Below, one piece after another: positions 1 to 8,278 of a DNA stretch of 64,000 nucleotides (positions are counted from its first letter, which is position 1; every line of letters starts with the position of its first letter). The position numbers and the translations under genes are program-made. The notes under the pieces were generated by a model that was given only the letters and a program-made list of their open reading frames with translations, had not been told where the DNA came from and ran no database searches. The DNA lies in contig NZ_BAABJX010000022.1 of the NCBI RefSeq assembly GCF_039543525.1, positions 1 to 64,000 of the forward strand, written 5' to 3'. This DNA comes from Algivirga pacifica. GTDB taxonomy: Bacteria; Bacteroidota; Bacteroidia; Cytophagales; Flammeovirgaceae.

Positions 1-57
1 ATAGTGAGATTCAAAACCAGAACCTTAACTTATATTTTTTAACTTCTTCGTTTCAGA

Positions 58-236
58 AGCGGATGCAAAGGTAAGAAAACTTTCAATTACAATCCAAATT
101 AATTTTGAAGTTTTTTTTCAGTGAGATTTCTTAAAAACCTACACTCTCAATAGCGAGAAGTGCAATTTCAACACCTTCCCAAAACTTCTTTTTCTTACTT
201 TCCTTCCGAAAGCGGATGCAAAGGTAAGAAAACTTT
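58..236 (-). repeat. Direct repeat carrying promoters P1 and P2
   Basis: The 26 bases at 58-83 recur at 211-236, and shorter matches flank them (aacttctt at 41 and 183; a CTCACT-type tail downstream of each on the minus strand). The region from 1 to 641 otherwise holds no gene. The repeat looks like a duplicated promoter module of about 150 bases. Confidence 0.6.
66..98 (-). promoter_or_regulatory. Leftward Bacteroidota promoter P1
   Basis: Read on the minus strand this is a -33 TTTG (95-98), a 21-base spacer and a -7 TACCTTTG (66-73), followed by CATCCGC. The arrangement matches the known Bacteroidota promoter consensus TTTG / TAnnTTTG. It points off the left edge of the window, so its gene is not visible. 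It is the nearest to the edge of three similar sites spaced about 150 bases apart. Confidence 0.7.
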
Positions 237-251
237 TAACTAACTTCCAAA
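219..251 (-). promoter_or_regulatory. Leftward Bacteroidota promoter P2
   Basis: Minus-strand -33 TTTG (248-251), a 21-base spacer and -7 TACCTTTG (219-226), followed by CATCCGCTTTCGGAAGG. The core from 211 to 236 is nearly identical to that at 58-83. This is the middle of three tandem leftward promoters. Confidence 0.7.
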
Positions 252-366
252 ACAAATTTTCAAAAACTTTTCAGGAGTAAAATCCGAGAATTTTGTGGAC
301 AAGAAATTACTCCAAAGAGCGTATCCCATGACCTGAATTGTTGTGGCCTTCCGTTTGAAGGGGATG

Positions 367-397
367 CAAAAGTACGACTTTTTATTACATCTACAAA
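367..397 (-). promoter_or_regulatory. Leftward Bacteroidota promoter P3
   Basis: Minus-strand -33 TTTG (394-397), a 19-base spacer and -7 TACTTTTG (367-374), followed by CATCCCCTTCAAACGGAAGG. It is the outermost of the three tandem leftward promoters and the one closest to consensus spacing. No gene lies between it and the window edge, so the target is outside. Confidence 0.7.
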
Positions 398-641
398 TAA
401 TACAAAGAGAAAGAAAGAATATAACAAGCTAAACACTTAATGATCAATAAGATTAAATATTTTATATCTTTACGCACATAAAGTGCATAGGTTTTGATGT
501 AATATTATCAGATATTTCACAATATATAAACTTCTTTGCCTGTTAAGCAGGTTATAGACTTTTTGGTACTTAGATCAACTTCTAAAAAGGGGGATCAAAA
601 AATGTGGTTCAATTAAGCCCTCCCTAAAATACGATGAACAA

Positions 642-1511
642 ATGAGTAGAATTACTATTATAACAACTATACTAACATTGGGGTTACTTTCCTCCTGCTC
701 ATTAAAAAAAGCAGTATTATTTCAAACCCCCACCTCAGTTAATGCAGAAGTTTTTGAAATGGAAGTAAATGACATTACAAAAAACTATACTATTAACTAT
801 AATGATTACTTAGCCATTTCAGTATATACTAATAAAGGAGAAAGGCTAATTGACCCGAACAATGAATTTTCAGTAGGAAATGCTCCCTCTGCCAACAATA
901 ATCGATTAGGGAATCAGAATAATCGACAGAATCAATCCATGATGGCTCGCTTACCTATTGAACGCAACTCTCAACCACCTCAAGTCTATTCTGTAGATCC
1001 TAATGGAGAAATTAACCTACCCATGGTTGGTAAAGTAAAAGCAGTTGGATTAAACCTCTTTGAGTTGGATGCAAAACTCGTTGAAGCCTATGAGGCCTAC
1101 TATAGAGATCCATTTGTTATTAGTCAGTATACGAATAAGAGAGTTTTAGTCATGGGGGCCCTCGGAGAACAAATTGTTTACTTATACAATGAAAAAATGA
1201 CAGTATTGGAGGTTCTTACGTCGGTAGGAGGTATTCTTCAAAACGCCAAAGCCAACAAAATACGTCTCGTTCGTCCAGATCCCACCACAGGTTTCAAAAA
1301 TGCTAGTGTACAGTTAATTGATCTTACAACTATAGATGGATTAAAAAGTGCTAACCTTAAAATGATGCCAAATGATGTCCTTTATGTAGAACCTAGAAGA
1401 CGTTTTGATTCTCAAAACCTTCGTGACGCAACTTCTATTATCGGAGCGGTAACCAGTACTATCACAGGGGTCATTTCTCTTTACTTATTAATTCAAGAAA
1501 TCAACAAATAA
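642..1511 (+). CDS. wza: Polysaccharide export lipoprotein (Wza-like)
   Basis: Outer-membrane export protein expected to form the exit channel for capsular or exopolysaccharide. The N-terminus is a lipoprotein signal ending in LLSSC (Cys19). A Poly_export domain follows (about residues 48-165), then an SLBB domain (about 165-250). A hydrophobic helix near 265-286 probably crosses the outer membrane, as in Wza. At 289 residues it is shorter than E. coli Wza but usual for Bacteroidota versions. An earlier ATG at 633 hits a stop after three codons, so 642 is the start. The 5' leader is about 160 bases with no clear promoter. The tyrosine kinase gene begins 15 bases downstream, indicating an operon. 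Confidence 0.88.
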   Translation: MSRITIITTILTLGLLSSCSLKKAVLFQTPTSVNAEVFEMEVNDITKNYTINYNDYLAISVYTNKGERLIDPNNEFSVGNAPSANNNRLGNQNNRQNQSMMARLPIERNSQPPQVYSVDPNGEINLPMVGKVKAVGLNLFELDAKLVEAYEAYYRDPFVISQYTNKRVLVMGALGEQIVYLYNEKMTVLEVLTSVGGILQNAKANKIRLVRPDPTTGFKNASVQLIDLTTIDGLKSANLKMMPNDVLYVEPRRRFDSQNLRDATSIIGAVTSTITGVISLYLLIQEINK

Positions 1512-1526
1512 AGTCTTTTCACCAAG

Positions 1527-3950
1527 ATGTCAACAGACTTCAAAGTACAAGAACAAGCACAAGGGTATTCTCCTCAAGGAGTAGAAATCGACTTTGACAA
1601 ACTCAGGTTTGTTATTTTTAAAAGTCTTTTATGGATAATACTAATCTTCGGAATAGCTTCTGCGATTGCCTATATGTATCTTCGATGGACTCCTATGACC
1701 TATAATGCCTATAGTATTATCAAGTTGGAGGTACAAAGCTCGAAGAACTTTTTAAACCAAGAGTATAGTGTATATAGCGGTATTAGTTACGAATCCGTCA
1801 ATATGTCTGGCGAGATTGAGTTATTAAAATCAGATTTAATGTACGAGAGTGTAATGGACTCCCTAGATCTTAGTGTAAGTTACTATTCTTTGGGTGAGAT
1901 CTCCTACACAGAACTTTATAACCAAACGCCATTTGAGGTACACTATCAAAGTTATGATCATCAATTTTATGGAGAAGGGTACATTGTTCAAATTCTGGAT
2001 GAACAACAATTTGAACTAAAGTATGAAGAGGATGGAAACAAGCAATCCAAAACCTACTTATTTGGTAATACGATTCAATTAAAGCATGGAGAAATCACGG
2101 TCAACTTAAAAAGACCCTTACTGGAAGAGAGTCTCGCTTTATCATATAAATTCGTACCACACCCTAAAGAAGAAATAAAGAGGTTCTTGAATCAAAACTT
2201 AAATGTCAATATCGACAACCGCAAAGCCAATACCCTAATTGTTTCCTTTGAGGCCAACAATAAGAATAAAGCTGTCGCTATCGTTGATGCTTTTATTAGA
2301 AACTATAAGGAAAAAACTATTTCCAATAAGAACCAAGGACACAAGCAAATGCTGCATTACTTAAGTCAGCAGCAAACTATCGTAAAAGATTCCCTTAGTC
2401 GATATGAACAGCTTTATAAAAACTATACGAGTTTAAGTCAATTCTCTGGCCTGAAAGACCAAGAAGAAATTCTCAATCGGGTTCAAGAGCTCGAACAACA
2501 AAATGCTCTACTCGGTACCAATATTAAAAACTATGAAAATATTCTGACACTAATAGCTGATGACTCCAGTGCAATTTACCTGGAAGCCATAGCCAACGTC
2601 ATTGAAGATGAGCAACTATCCGGTTTAGTCAAAACAATTCGTGCAATGGAAACAAACCTTGATCGGGTGACGATTTCCTACACCACTGAAACTATTGCCA
2701 GAAAACAGCAAGAGGATCTATTGAAAGCAAATCATAATGCACTCTCCGAGCTTGCTAACTTTAGAATCACTCTTCTTAAGGAGAATATCATAGAAAATAG
2801 AAAAGTCATACAAAAGCTTCAAAAAACCTTCTATAGTAATATAGGAGGAGATCCTGTTTTAAAAAGGATCAATAAAAACATGAATGTGTATGAAGATATG
2901 GCCTCTCTGTTTGCCTCCAAAATTATTGAAGTCAATATTGTCAAAGCAAGTACCGTGGAAGGTTTTAGAACTATTGCCCCTGCAACAGCCTCTTCTACCC
3001 CAGTTGCTCCTATACCTTCCAAAGTAATAGGGTTGAGTATAGCTGCGAGTTTCTTTCTTTCTATTATTATGATTCTGGTACGATATATTGCACACAATAA
3101 AATTTATAGTATCAAGCAAATAGAGAAACAAACCAATGCACCTATCCTAGGTGTGGTTCCTGAATACCAGAAGGAAGAAATGAATTTCTCTCAACTCGTA
3201 ATTCATAAGAATCCTAAATCTTCCATTAGTGAAGCTTTTCGATCGCTTAGAACTAACCTTGATTTTCTGCAATCAGTACAACAGGATAATCAAAACAAGA
3301 TCATCTCCGTCACCTCTACGATTAGTGGAGAAGGAAAAACCTTTGTCTCTGCCAATCTTGCTGGTATGATTGCTTTGTCAGGTGCTAGAGTGGTCTTGCT
3401 AGACCTAGATCTTAGAAAGCCTAAAATTCATTTAGCCTTCAATGAGGACAATACACAAGGCGTATCCTCCCTATTAGTACAACAAGCTTCTATTGGCGAA
3501 TGCCTCAGGGATACCGAAATTGATAACCTTAAGTTTATCACTGCGGGACCTATTCCTCCTAACCCAGCTGAGTTGATTCTTTCCAATGCGTTTGATCAGC
3601 TACTCGAAGACCTTAAAAAGCAGTTTGATATCATTATGTTTGATACCCCTCCTGTAGGATTAGTAACAGATGGTATTATTGCTATGCGACATGCTTCTGT
3701 TCCTATCTATGTAACAAGGGCGGAGTATAGTAAAACATCGTTTGTGAAAAATATCAATCACATTATTGATAATAAAAAGTTCAAGAATCTATCCATTGTA
3801 CTTAACTGTGTGCCCGCTAGAAAAGGTTATAGCAACTATGATTATGGCTATGGTTATGGATATGGCTATGGTGGCTATCACTATGGAGGGGATGGATATT
3901 ACGAGGAAGCTCCTCCTAAGAAAAAATTTCCTTTTAATCTTTTCTCTTAA
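1527..3950 (+). CDS. wzc: Wzc-like polysaccharide co-polymerase / tyrosine autokinase
   Basis: Inner-membrane chain-length regulator fused to a BY-kinase that controls polysaccharide polymerisation and export. A Wzz domain starts with a transmembrane helix near residues 28-52. Periplasmic coiled coils (about 270-450) follow, then a second helix near 498-520. The cytoplasmic kinase shows Walker A STISGEGKT (about 595-603), Walker A' VVLLDLDLRKP and Walker B IIMFDTPP. The tail from about 766 is a Tyr/Gly run containing YGYGYGYGYGG, the expected autophosphorylation cluster. It is 807 residues and complete. It is coupled to the Wza-like gene upstream and followed by a matching phosphatase gene. 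Confidence 0.92.
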   Translation: MSTDFKVQEQAQGYSPQGVEIDFDKLRFVIFKSLLWIILIFGIASAIAYMYLRWTPMTYNAYSIIKLEVQSSKNFLNQEYSVYSGISYESVNMSGEIELLKSDLMYESVMDSLDLSVSYYSLGEISYTELYNQTPFEVHYQSYDHQFYGEGYIVQILDEQQFELKYEEDGNKQSKTYLFGNTIQLKHGEITVNLKRPLLEESLALSYKFVPHPKEEIKRFLNQNLNVNIDNRKANTLIVSFEANNKNKAVAIVDAFIRNYKEKTISNKNQGHKQMLHYLSQQQTIVKDSLSRYEQLYKNYTSLSQFSGLKDQEEILNRVQELEQQNALLGTNIKNYENILTLIADDSSAIYLEAIANVIEDEQLSGLVKTIRAMETNLDRVTISYTTETIARKQQEDLLKANHNALSELANFRITLLKENIIENRKVIQKLQKTFYSNIGGDPVLKRINKNMNVYEDMASLFASKIIEVNIVKASTVEGFRTIAPATASSTPVAPIPSKVIGLSIAASFFLSIIMILVRYIAHNKIYSIKQIEKQTNAPILGVVPEYQKEEMNFSQLVIHKNPKSSISEAFRSLRTNLDFLQSVQQDNQNKIISVTSTISGEGKTFVSANLAGMIALSGARVVLLDLDLRKPKIHLAFNEDNTQGVSSLLVQQASIGECLRDTEIDNLKFITAGPIPPNPAELILSNAFDQLLEDLKKQFDIIMFDTPPVGLVTDGIIAMRHASVPIYVTRAEYSKTSFVKNINHIIDNKKFKNLSIVLNCVPARKGYSNYDYGYGYGYGYGGYHYGGDGYYEEAPPKKKFPFNLFS

Positions 3951-3989
3951 TCGAACCTAATAAACGATATACCTTATGGTTTTAGGTAC

Positions 3990-3997
3990 TATCTTTG
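3990..3997 (+). promoter_or_regulatory. Candidate -7 element for the phosphatase gene
   Basis: TATCTTTG matches the Bacteroidota -7 consensus TAnnTTTG and lies 67 bases before the start codon at 4065. No TTTG is present at the expected -33 distance, so this is only half a promoter. Confidence 0.35.
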
Positions 3998-4064
3998 TCA
4001 AACTTAATTTTTTGAAGAAAAAATATAACTACGTTTAGATTTCTTTCCTTAATACATAAGATAT

Positions 4065-4823
4065 ATGCTTTTTTCCCTATTTAAAAAGAAGAAAAAGAAG
4101 GCTCAAAGAGACCTTCCGCCTGTATTAGTCGATATGCATTCGCATATCTTACCAGGTATTGATGATGGATCGAAAAATATGGAAGAGACCATTATTATGC
4201 TGAAGGAGTTTCAATCTTTAGGATACAAGAAGATGATCATGACCCCTCACATTATGATGGACTTCTTTAGAAACACTCCTGAAATTGTCTTAGGAAAACT
4301 AGAAGAGGTAAAAGTCGCCGCCAAAGATGCTGGTATCCATATGGAGCTAGAAGCTGCCGCTGAGTACTACCTAGATGAAGCATTCATAGAAATGATTGAA
4401 AGTGGTGCACCTTTACTAACTTTTGGGGATAACTATGTATTGTTTGAGCTATCATACATGAACGAAAGTCCTTTAATAGACAAGGCTATTTTCATGTTGA
4501 AATCAAGAGGCTATAAACCTGTTTTAGCTCACCCTGAAAGATACCTATACTTAGGAGGTAAATACCAAACCTTTATAGATCTAAAATCCAAAGGAGTATT
4601 ATTACAACTGAATATCTTATCCTTCATTGGTTATTATTCTAAAGGATCTCTTGACCTTGCTGAAAGGCTAATTAAAGATAAGCTGGTAGCCTTTATTAGT
4701 AGTGACTGCCACAAACCAAGACATATTGAAAAGCTTATCAAAGCAAGAGAGACAGAACTGTACCAGGATGCTCTGGAGTTGTCCCTTTTAAATAATTCAT
4801 TACTCACCAATACTGAGCAATAA
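4065..4823 (+). CDS. CpsB/CapC-type protein-tyrosine phosphatase (PHP fold)
   Basis: Metal-dependent phosphatase of the PHP superfamily, expected to remove phosphate from the Wzc tyrosine tail. Metal-ligand motifs are visible: DMHSHILPGIDDG near residue 23, HPERY near 155 and SSDCHKPRH near 212. The length of 252 residues fits the CpsB family. The N-terminus is very Lys-rich (KKKKKK), which may be a membrane-proximal basic patch. Its place directly after the Wzc-like kinase supports the pairing. The family assignment is strong; the substrate is inferred from context. Confidence 0.88.
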   Translation: MLFSLFKKKKKKAQRDLPPVLVDMHSHILPGIDDGSKNMEETIIMLKEFQSLGYKKMIMTPHIMMDFFRNTPEIVLGKLEEVKVAAKDAGIHMELEAAAEYYLDEAFIEMIESGAPLLTFGDNYVLFELSYMNESPLIDKAIFMLKSRGYKPVLAHPERYLYLGGKYQTFIDLKSKGVLLQLNILSFIGYYSKGSLDLAERLIKDKLVAFISSDCHKPRHIEKLIKARETELYQDALELSLLNNSLLTNTEQ

Positions 4824-4836
4824 ACACTTCACTAAC

Positions 4837-5808
4837 TTGCGCTATTTTATCACAGGCTGCTCCGGATTTGTAGGAGAACATATTGCTAGAAAAGTCATTC
4901 TTGAAGGAGGAACTGTAAGAGCCAGTAAACGCTCCAATAGCAATACGCTTCGTTTAAAAGATCTGGAGCAGTATATCGAATGGGTAGATATTAATCTTCT
5001 TGATCCAGAAGCCATCGCTATTGCTATAAAAGATTGCAACGCCATTATTCACACTGCTGCCATGGTCTCTTTTGATTCTTCAAAGGCACAGAGCATGGAA
5101 GAGTTCAATGTACAAAGCACTGCTAATATTGTTAATGTAGCATTAGAGAACAATATTCCTTTATGTTATGTTAGTTCCATTGCAGCGGTAGGTAGTTCTT
5201 CATCGAATACTCCCATTAATGAAAATCAAAAATGGGAGGATTCTGCAGAAAACTCTGCCTACTCTATCTCTAAATACCATGCAGAGCAAGAAGTATGGAG
5301 AGGTGTTGCTGAAGGCTTAAAAGCTGTTATCCTTAACCCTTCTGTTATTTTAGGGCATGGAGATTGGCAAAGAAGCAGCTTAAAAATATTCAACTATATA
5401 TTAAATGAGGGATATTATTACCCTCAAGGCTATTTTAGTTATGTCGATGTAAGGGATGTTGCCAATCTGGCTTATAGAGGACTAACAGAACAAAAATATG
5501 GAGAGCGATTTATCCTTAATAGCGGTAGCCTACCTTATCAAAAGGTATTCCAAACCATTGCTCGCTATTTTGATGTTCGTCCTCCTCAAAAGGCTTTACC
5601 CATATGGATGGGAGGTATTGCAGCAAAACTAGAGGCACTTCGCACACGTATATTTGGAGGAGAGCCCAAGATTACCAAAGATCTCATTCGATCTTCCTCT
5701 CAAAAGAAGATTTATAGTAGTCAAAAAGCTATAAGTACTTTTGAATATGCATTTTATAGTCTGGAAGATACCATGAAATGGGTCAAAAAAAATTATAATA
5801 ATACCTGA
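4837..5808 (+). CDS. NAD-dependent epimerase/dehydratase (extended SDR)
   Basis: Extended short-chain dehydrogenase with the nucleotide-binding GCSGFVG near residues 7-13 and the catalytic Tyr-Lys pair in YSISK (about 141-145). It resembles dihydroflavonol-reductase-like and sugar-nucleotide epimerase families. The start appears to be TTG at 4837, because no upstream in-frame ATG exists and the Rossmann motif begins only six residues later. It follows the phosphatase by 13 bases, so it is probably the last gene of the export operon. The substrate cannot be read from sequence. Confidence 0.82.
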   Translation: MRYFITGCSGFVGEHIARKVILEGGTVRASKRSNSNTLRLKDLEQYIEWVDINLLDPEAIAIAIKDCNAIIHTAAMVSFDSSKAQSMEEFNVQSTANIVNVALENNIPLCYVSSIAAVGSSSSNTPINENQKWEDSAENSAYSISKYHAEQEVWRGVAEGLKAVILNPSVILGHGDWQRSSLKIFNYILNEGYYYPQGYFSYVDVRDVANLAYRGLTEQKYGERFILNSGSLPYQKVFQTIARYFDVRPPQKALPIWMGGIAAKLEALRTRIFGGEPKITKDLIRSSSQKKIYSSQKAISTFEYAFYSLEDTMKWVKKNYNNT

Positions 5809-5855
5809 TTTTTATTATATTTTCAGGGAACAAACAATTCTTCTTTTTAACGTTT

Positions 5856-7244
5856 ATGGCGGATTTTCATAACAAAGAATTAAATAATGCTTTGAAGCGG
5901 TTTGAAAGTATGCTCAAGAATAAAAATGAGCTATTTTTTGACCTTCATGTCTTTGAAGAAATTATTGAACATTACATTTCCAATGGAAAATCTGAACAAG
6001 CGCTACGCGCATGTCATATTGCCATTAAACAATACCCCTTCTCCACCGGAATTCTAATTCATAAAGCGAGAACCTTAACCCTAGTGGGAGAGTTCAAGCA
6101 AGCCTATGAAGTAGTAGAACAGGCGGAAGCTATTCAACCTAACGAATTTGATGTACTTTTTTGCAAGGCATCTCTAGCCTCTGCGCTCAACAAGTACGAA
6201 GAAGCTCTACACTACTATAATCGCTCTCTTGCTTTTGCTGAAGACAAGTCTGAGGTATATTACTGTATTGCATTTACCTATCAATCTTACAATAAGGTAG
6301 AAGAGGCTATTGACTACTACCTAAAAGCATTAGAAGATGACCTTGCTCACGAGGATGCTATTCATGAATTATCTTATTGCTTGGACTTGTTTCCTGCAAA
6401 AGAAAAGGTAATCAACTTTTTAAAGGAGATTATTGATCAAGACCCATATAATGAATTTGCCTGGCACAACTTAGGTGTCATTTATAATAGCCTTGATCAA
6501 AAGACAGATGCAGTACAAGCATTTGAGTATGCTACTTTGATTGACGATCAATATGCGGCAGCCTTTTATAATATGGGGCATGCCTATACAGACCTTGCAG
6601 ATCATCCCAATGCCTTTAGAGCCTACCACGCCACTGCTGAACTAGAAACAGACAATGCAGAGGTTCTGTATCTTTTAGGCAATACAGCGGCTGCTATGGA
6701 AGACCCTAAGATTGCCTTAAAGTACTATCAAAAAGCTTTGAAACTTGATCAGGAACTGGAAGAAGCTTGGTTTGCGGCTGGAGAGACCTTGAGGTTGATG
6801 GAAAAAAACCTTGAGGCGACACATTACCTAGGAAAGGCCTGTGAACTCAATAGGTTCAAGGATGAGCACTGGAGCTCTCTAGCTCAGGCAGAAGAAGCCC
6901 TTGGACATTTATCTTCTGCCACTAATGCTTATCAACAAGCGGTCAATATCAACCCTCAAAATACTTCTCTATGGTTGATGTGGGCCAAAATGTTTCAAAA
7001 TGAAGGTGATTTACAGCAAGCATTAGAAGTTATCTCTGATGGCTTAGATGATAACCCCGATGATGCTGACCTCCTTTATAAGGCAACAGCCTATGCATTA
7101 ATGAACGGTAATATGGAAAGTGCCTATGACTTTCTAACCTTGGCGTTAGTAGTTGATCCGGAAAAACAAACCATCCTCTTTGAGTCCTTTCCTGAAGAAA
7201 GGATGCAAAAAATGTTAAAAAGCATTATTCAGCAAGTTCAATAA
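5856..7244 (+). CDS. Tetratricopeptide repeat protein (cytoplasmic)
   Basis: A 462-residue protein built almost wholly of TPR units, for example AFYNMGHAYTDLADHPNAF and AWFAAGETLRLMEKNLEAT. It lacks a signal peptide, so it is probably a cytoplasmic scaffold. The early ELNNALKRFESML segment is a helical lead-in. Large TPR proteins of this type are common in Bacteroidota, usually without known partners. It lies 47 bases after the epimerase and ends in a strong terminator at 7252, so it may share the upstream transcript. No function can be assigned. Confidence 0.8.
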   Translation: MADFHNKELNNALKRFESMLKNKNELFFDLHVFEEIIEHYISNGKSEQALRACHIAIKQYPFSTGILIHKARTLTLVGEFKQAYEVVEQAEAIQPNEFDVLFCKASLASALNKYEEALHYYNRSLAFAEDKSEVYYCIAFTYQSYNKVEEAIDYYLKALEDDLAHEDAIHELSYCLDLFPAKEKVINFLKEIIDQDPYNEFAWHNLGVIYNSLDQKTDAVQAFEYATLIDDQYAAAFYNMGHAYTDLADHPNAFRAYHATAELETDNAEVLYLLGNTAAAMEDPKIALKYYQKALKLDQELEEAWFAAGETLRLMEKNLEATHYLGKACELNRFKDEHWSSLAQAEEALGHLSSATNAYQQAVNINPQNTSLWLMWAKMFQNEGDLQQALEVISDGLDDNPDDADLLYKATAYALMNGNMESAYDFLTLALVVDPEKQTILFESFPEERMQKMLKSIIQQVQ

Positions 7245-7251
7245 GAAACTG

Positions 7252-7284
7252 AAAGTCATCGTTATAGACGGTGACTTTTTTTTT
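7252..7284 (+). terminator. Intrinsic terminator after the TPR gene
   Basis: A 10-base stem (7252-7261 with 7269-7278, one G-T pair), a 7-base loop and a run of nine T's ending at 7284. It starts eight bases after the stop codon. Confidence 0.85.
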
Positions 7285-7391
7285 ATCTAAAATTTCCCTT
7301 CCCAAATTTGGGTACTGCACGTTTAGCGTTCTCAAAAGAATATCAATATATTCGGACTTGTATTATTCAAATAATTGCTAAACCCACCCTT

Positions 7392-8171
7392 ATGAATATT
7401 CAACTAAATCAAATTCCCCAGAGAACATTAAAACCTCGTACTGATGGACTTACTATGATGATGGACAAGGGAATGTCTATTCGAGATGCTGAAAGCATTC
7501 TGGAAACTTCATCCAATTATATTGACATTATTAAACTTGGATGGGGAACATCAGTAGTCTATCCTAAACTCAAGGAAAAAATTGCACTTTACAAATCTGC
7601 AGGTATTCCTGTCTATTTTGGAGGTACATTATTTGAAGCCTTTGTCATTAGAGATCAATACAAAGACTACAAAAAAATGTTAGATACTTACCAGATAGAA
7701 TACGCTGAAGTCTCTGATGGCTCCATTGAGTTACATCATGAAGAAAAGTGTAACTTCATTAGTGACCTATCTCAACAAGCTACTGTGTTATCTGAAGTTG
7801 GCTCAAAGGATGCTGAAAAAATTATTCCTCCATACAAATGGATAGAATTAATGAAAGCGGAACTAGAAGCTGGTGCCTGGAAAGTTATTGGAGAAGCTCG
7901 TGAAAATGGAAATGTTGGACTTTATAGAGCTTCTGGAGAAGTAAGAACTGGATTAGTGGAGGAAATACTAACACAGATCCCTAGTGAGAAAATAATCTGG
8001 GAAGCTCCTCAAAAAGCACAACAAGTTTGGCTTATCAAGCTTATGGGGGCCAACGTAAACCTTGGAAATATTGCCCCTCAAGAAGTAATTCCCCTTGAAA
8101 CTATTCGACTGGGATTAAGGGGAGATACTTTTGATCATTTTCTTAGTTCCACTGGCAATACGTTGATTTAA
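7392..8171 (+). CDS. Phosphosulfolactate synthase (ComA family)
   Basis: Predicted to join sulfite to phosphoenolpyruvate to give phosphosulfolactate, using a TIM-barrel fold. Family features include the start RTLKPRTDGLTMMMDKG, the IDIIKLGWGTS strand, VYFGGTLFEA and EVSDGSIEL. The start is set at ATG 7392, giving 259 residues, close to archaeal ComA. An in-frame TTG 84 bases upstream would add residues unlike the family. It stands alone between two terminators. ComB-type phosphatase and ComC-type dehydrogenase genes are absent nearby. In methanogens the product leads to coenzyme M; here a sulfonate or sulfonolipid route is only an inference. Confidence 0.85.
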   Translation: MNIQLNQIPQRTLKPRTDGLTMMMDKGMSIRDAESILETSSNYIDIIKLGWGTSVVYPKLKEKIALYKSAGIPVYFGGTLFEAFVIRDQYKDYKKMLDTYQIEYAEVSDGSIELHHEEKCNFISDLSQQATVLSEVGSKDAEKIIPPYKWIELMKAELEAGAWKVIGEARENGNVGLYRASGEVRTGLVEEILTQIPSEKIIWEAPQKAQQVWLIKLMGANVNLGNIAPQEVIPLETIRLGLRGDTFDHFLSSTGNTLI

Positions 8172-8184
8172 AACAATTGGAATG

Positions 8185-8270
8185 AAGGTAAAAAGTAATA
8201 GGTAAAAGGGATAAGGTAGTTTAATTTCATCCTATTACCTTTTACCTTTTACCTTTTACCTTTTACCTTA
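8185..8270. repeat. Convergent terminator hairpin with heptamer repeats
   Basis: The arm at 8185-8202 (AAGGTAAAAAGTAATAGG) pairs with 8231-8248 with one mismatch. The right arm runs on as further CCTTTTA units to about 8269, making four or more 7-base repeats. It separates the converging comA-like gene and kdsA, so it probably ends both transcripts. Confidence 0.65.
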
Positions 8271-8278
8271 AATGGTAG

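Noticed and set aside
1..641. Search for a tRNA or rRNA gene in the left gap
   Set aside because: No cloverleaf or conserved rRNA sequence is visible; only promoters pointing out of the window.
2831..3131. Two overlapping minus-strand readings inside the Wzc gene (88 and 90 codons)
   Set aside because: They lie antisense to a clearly coding, well-conserved membrane/kinase junction and show no family-like content.
8231..8270. Possible CRISPR-like repeat
   Set aside because: The unit is 7 bases with no spacers; it is a microsatellite within a hairpin.
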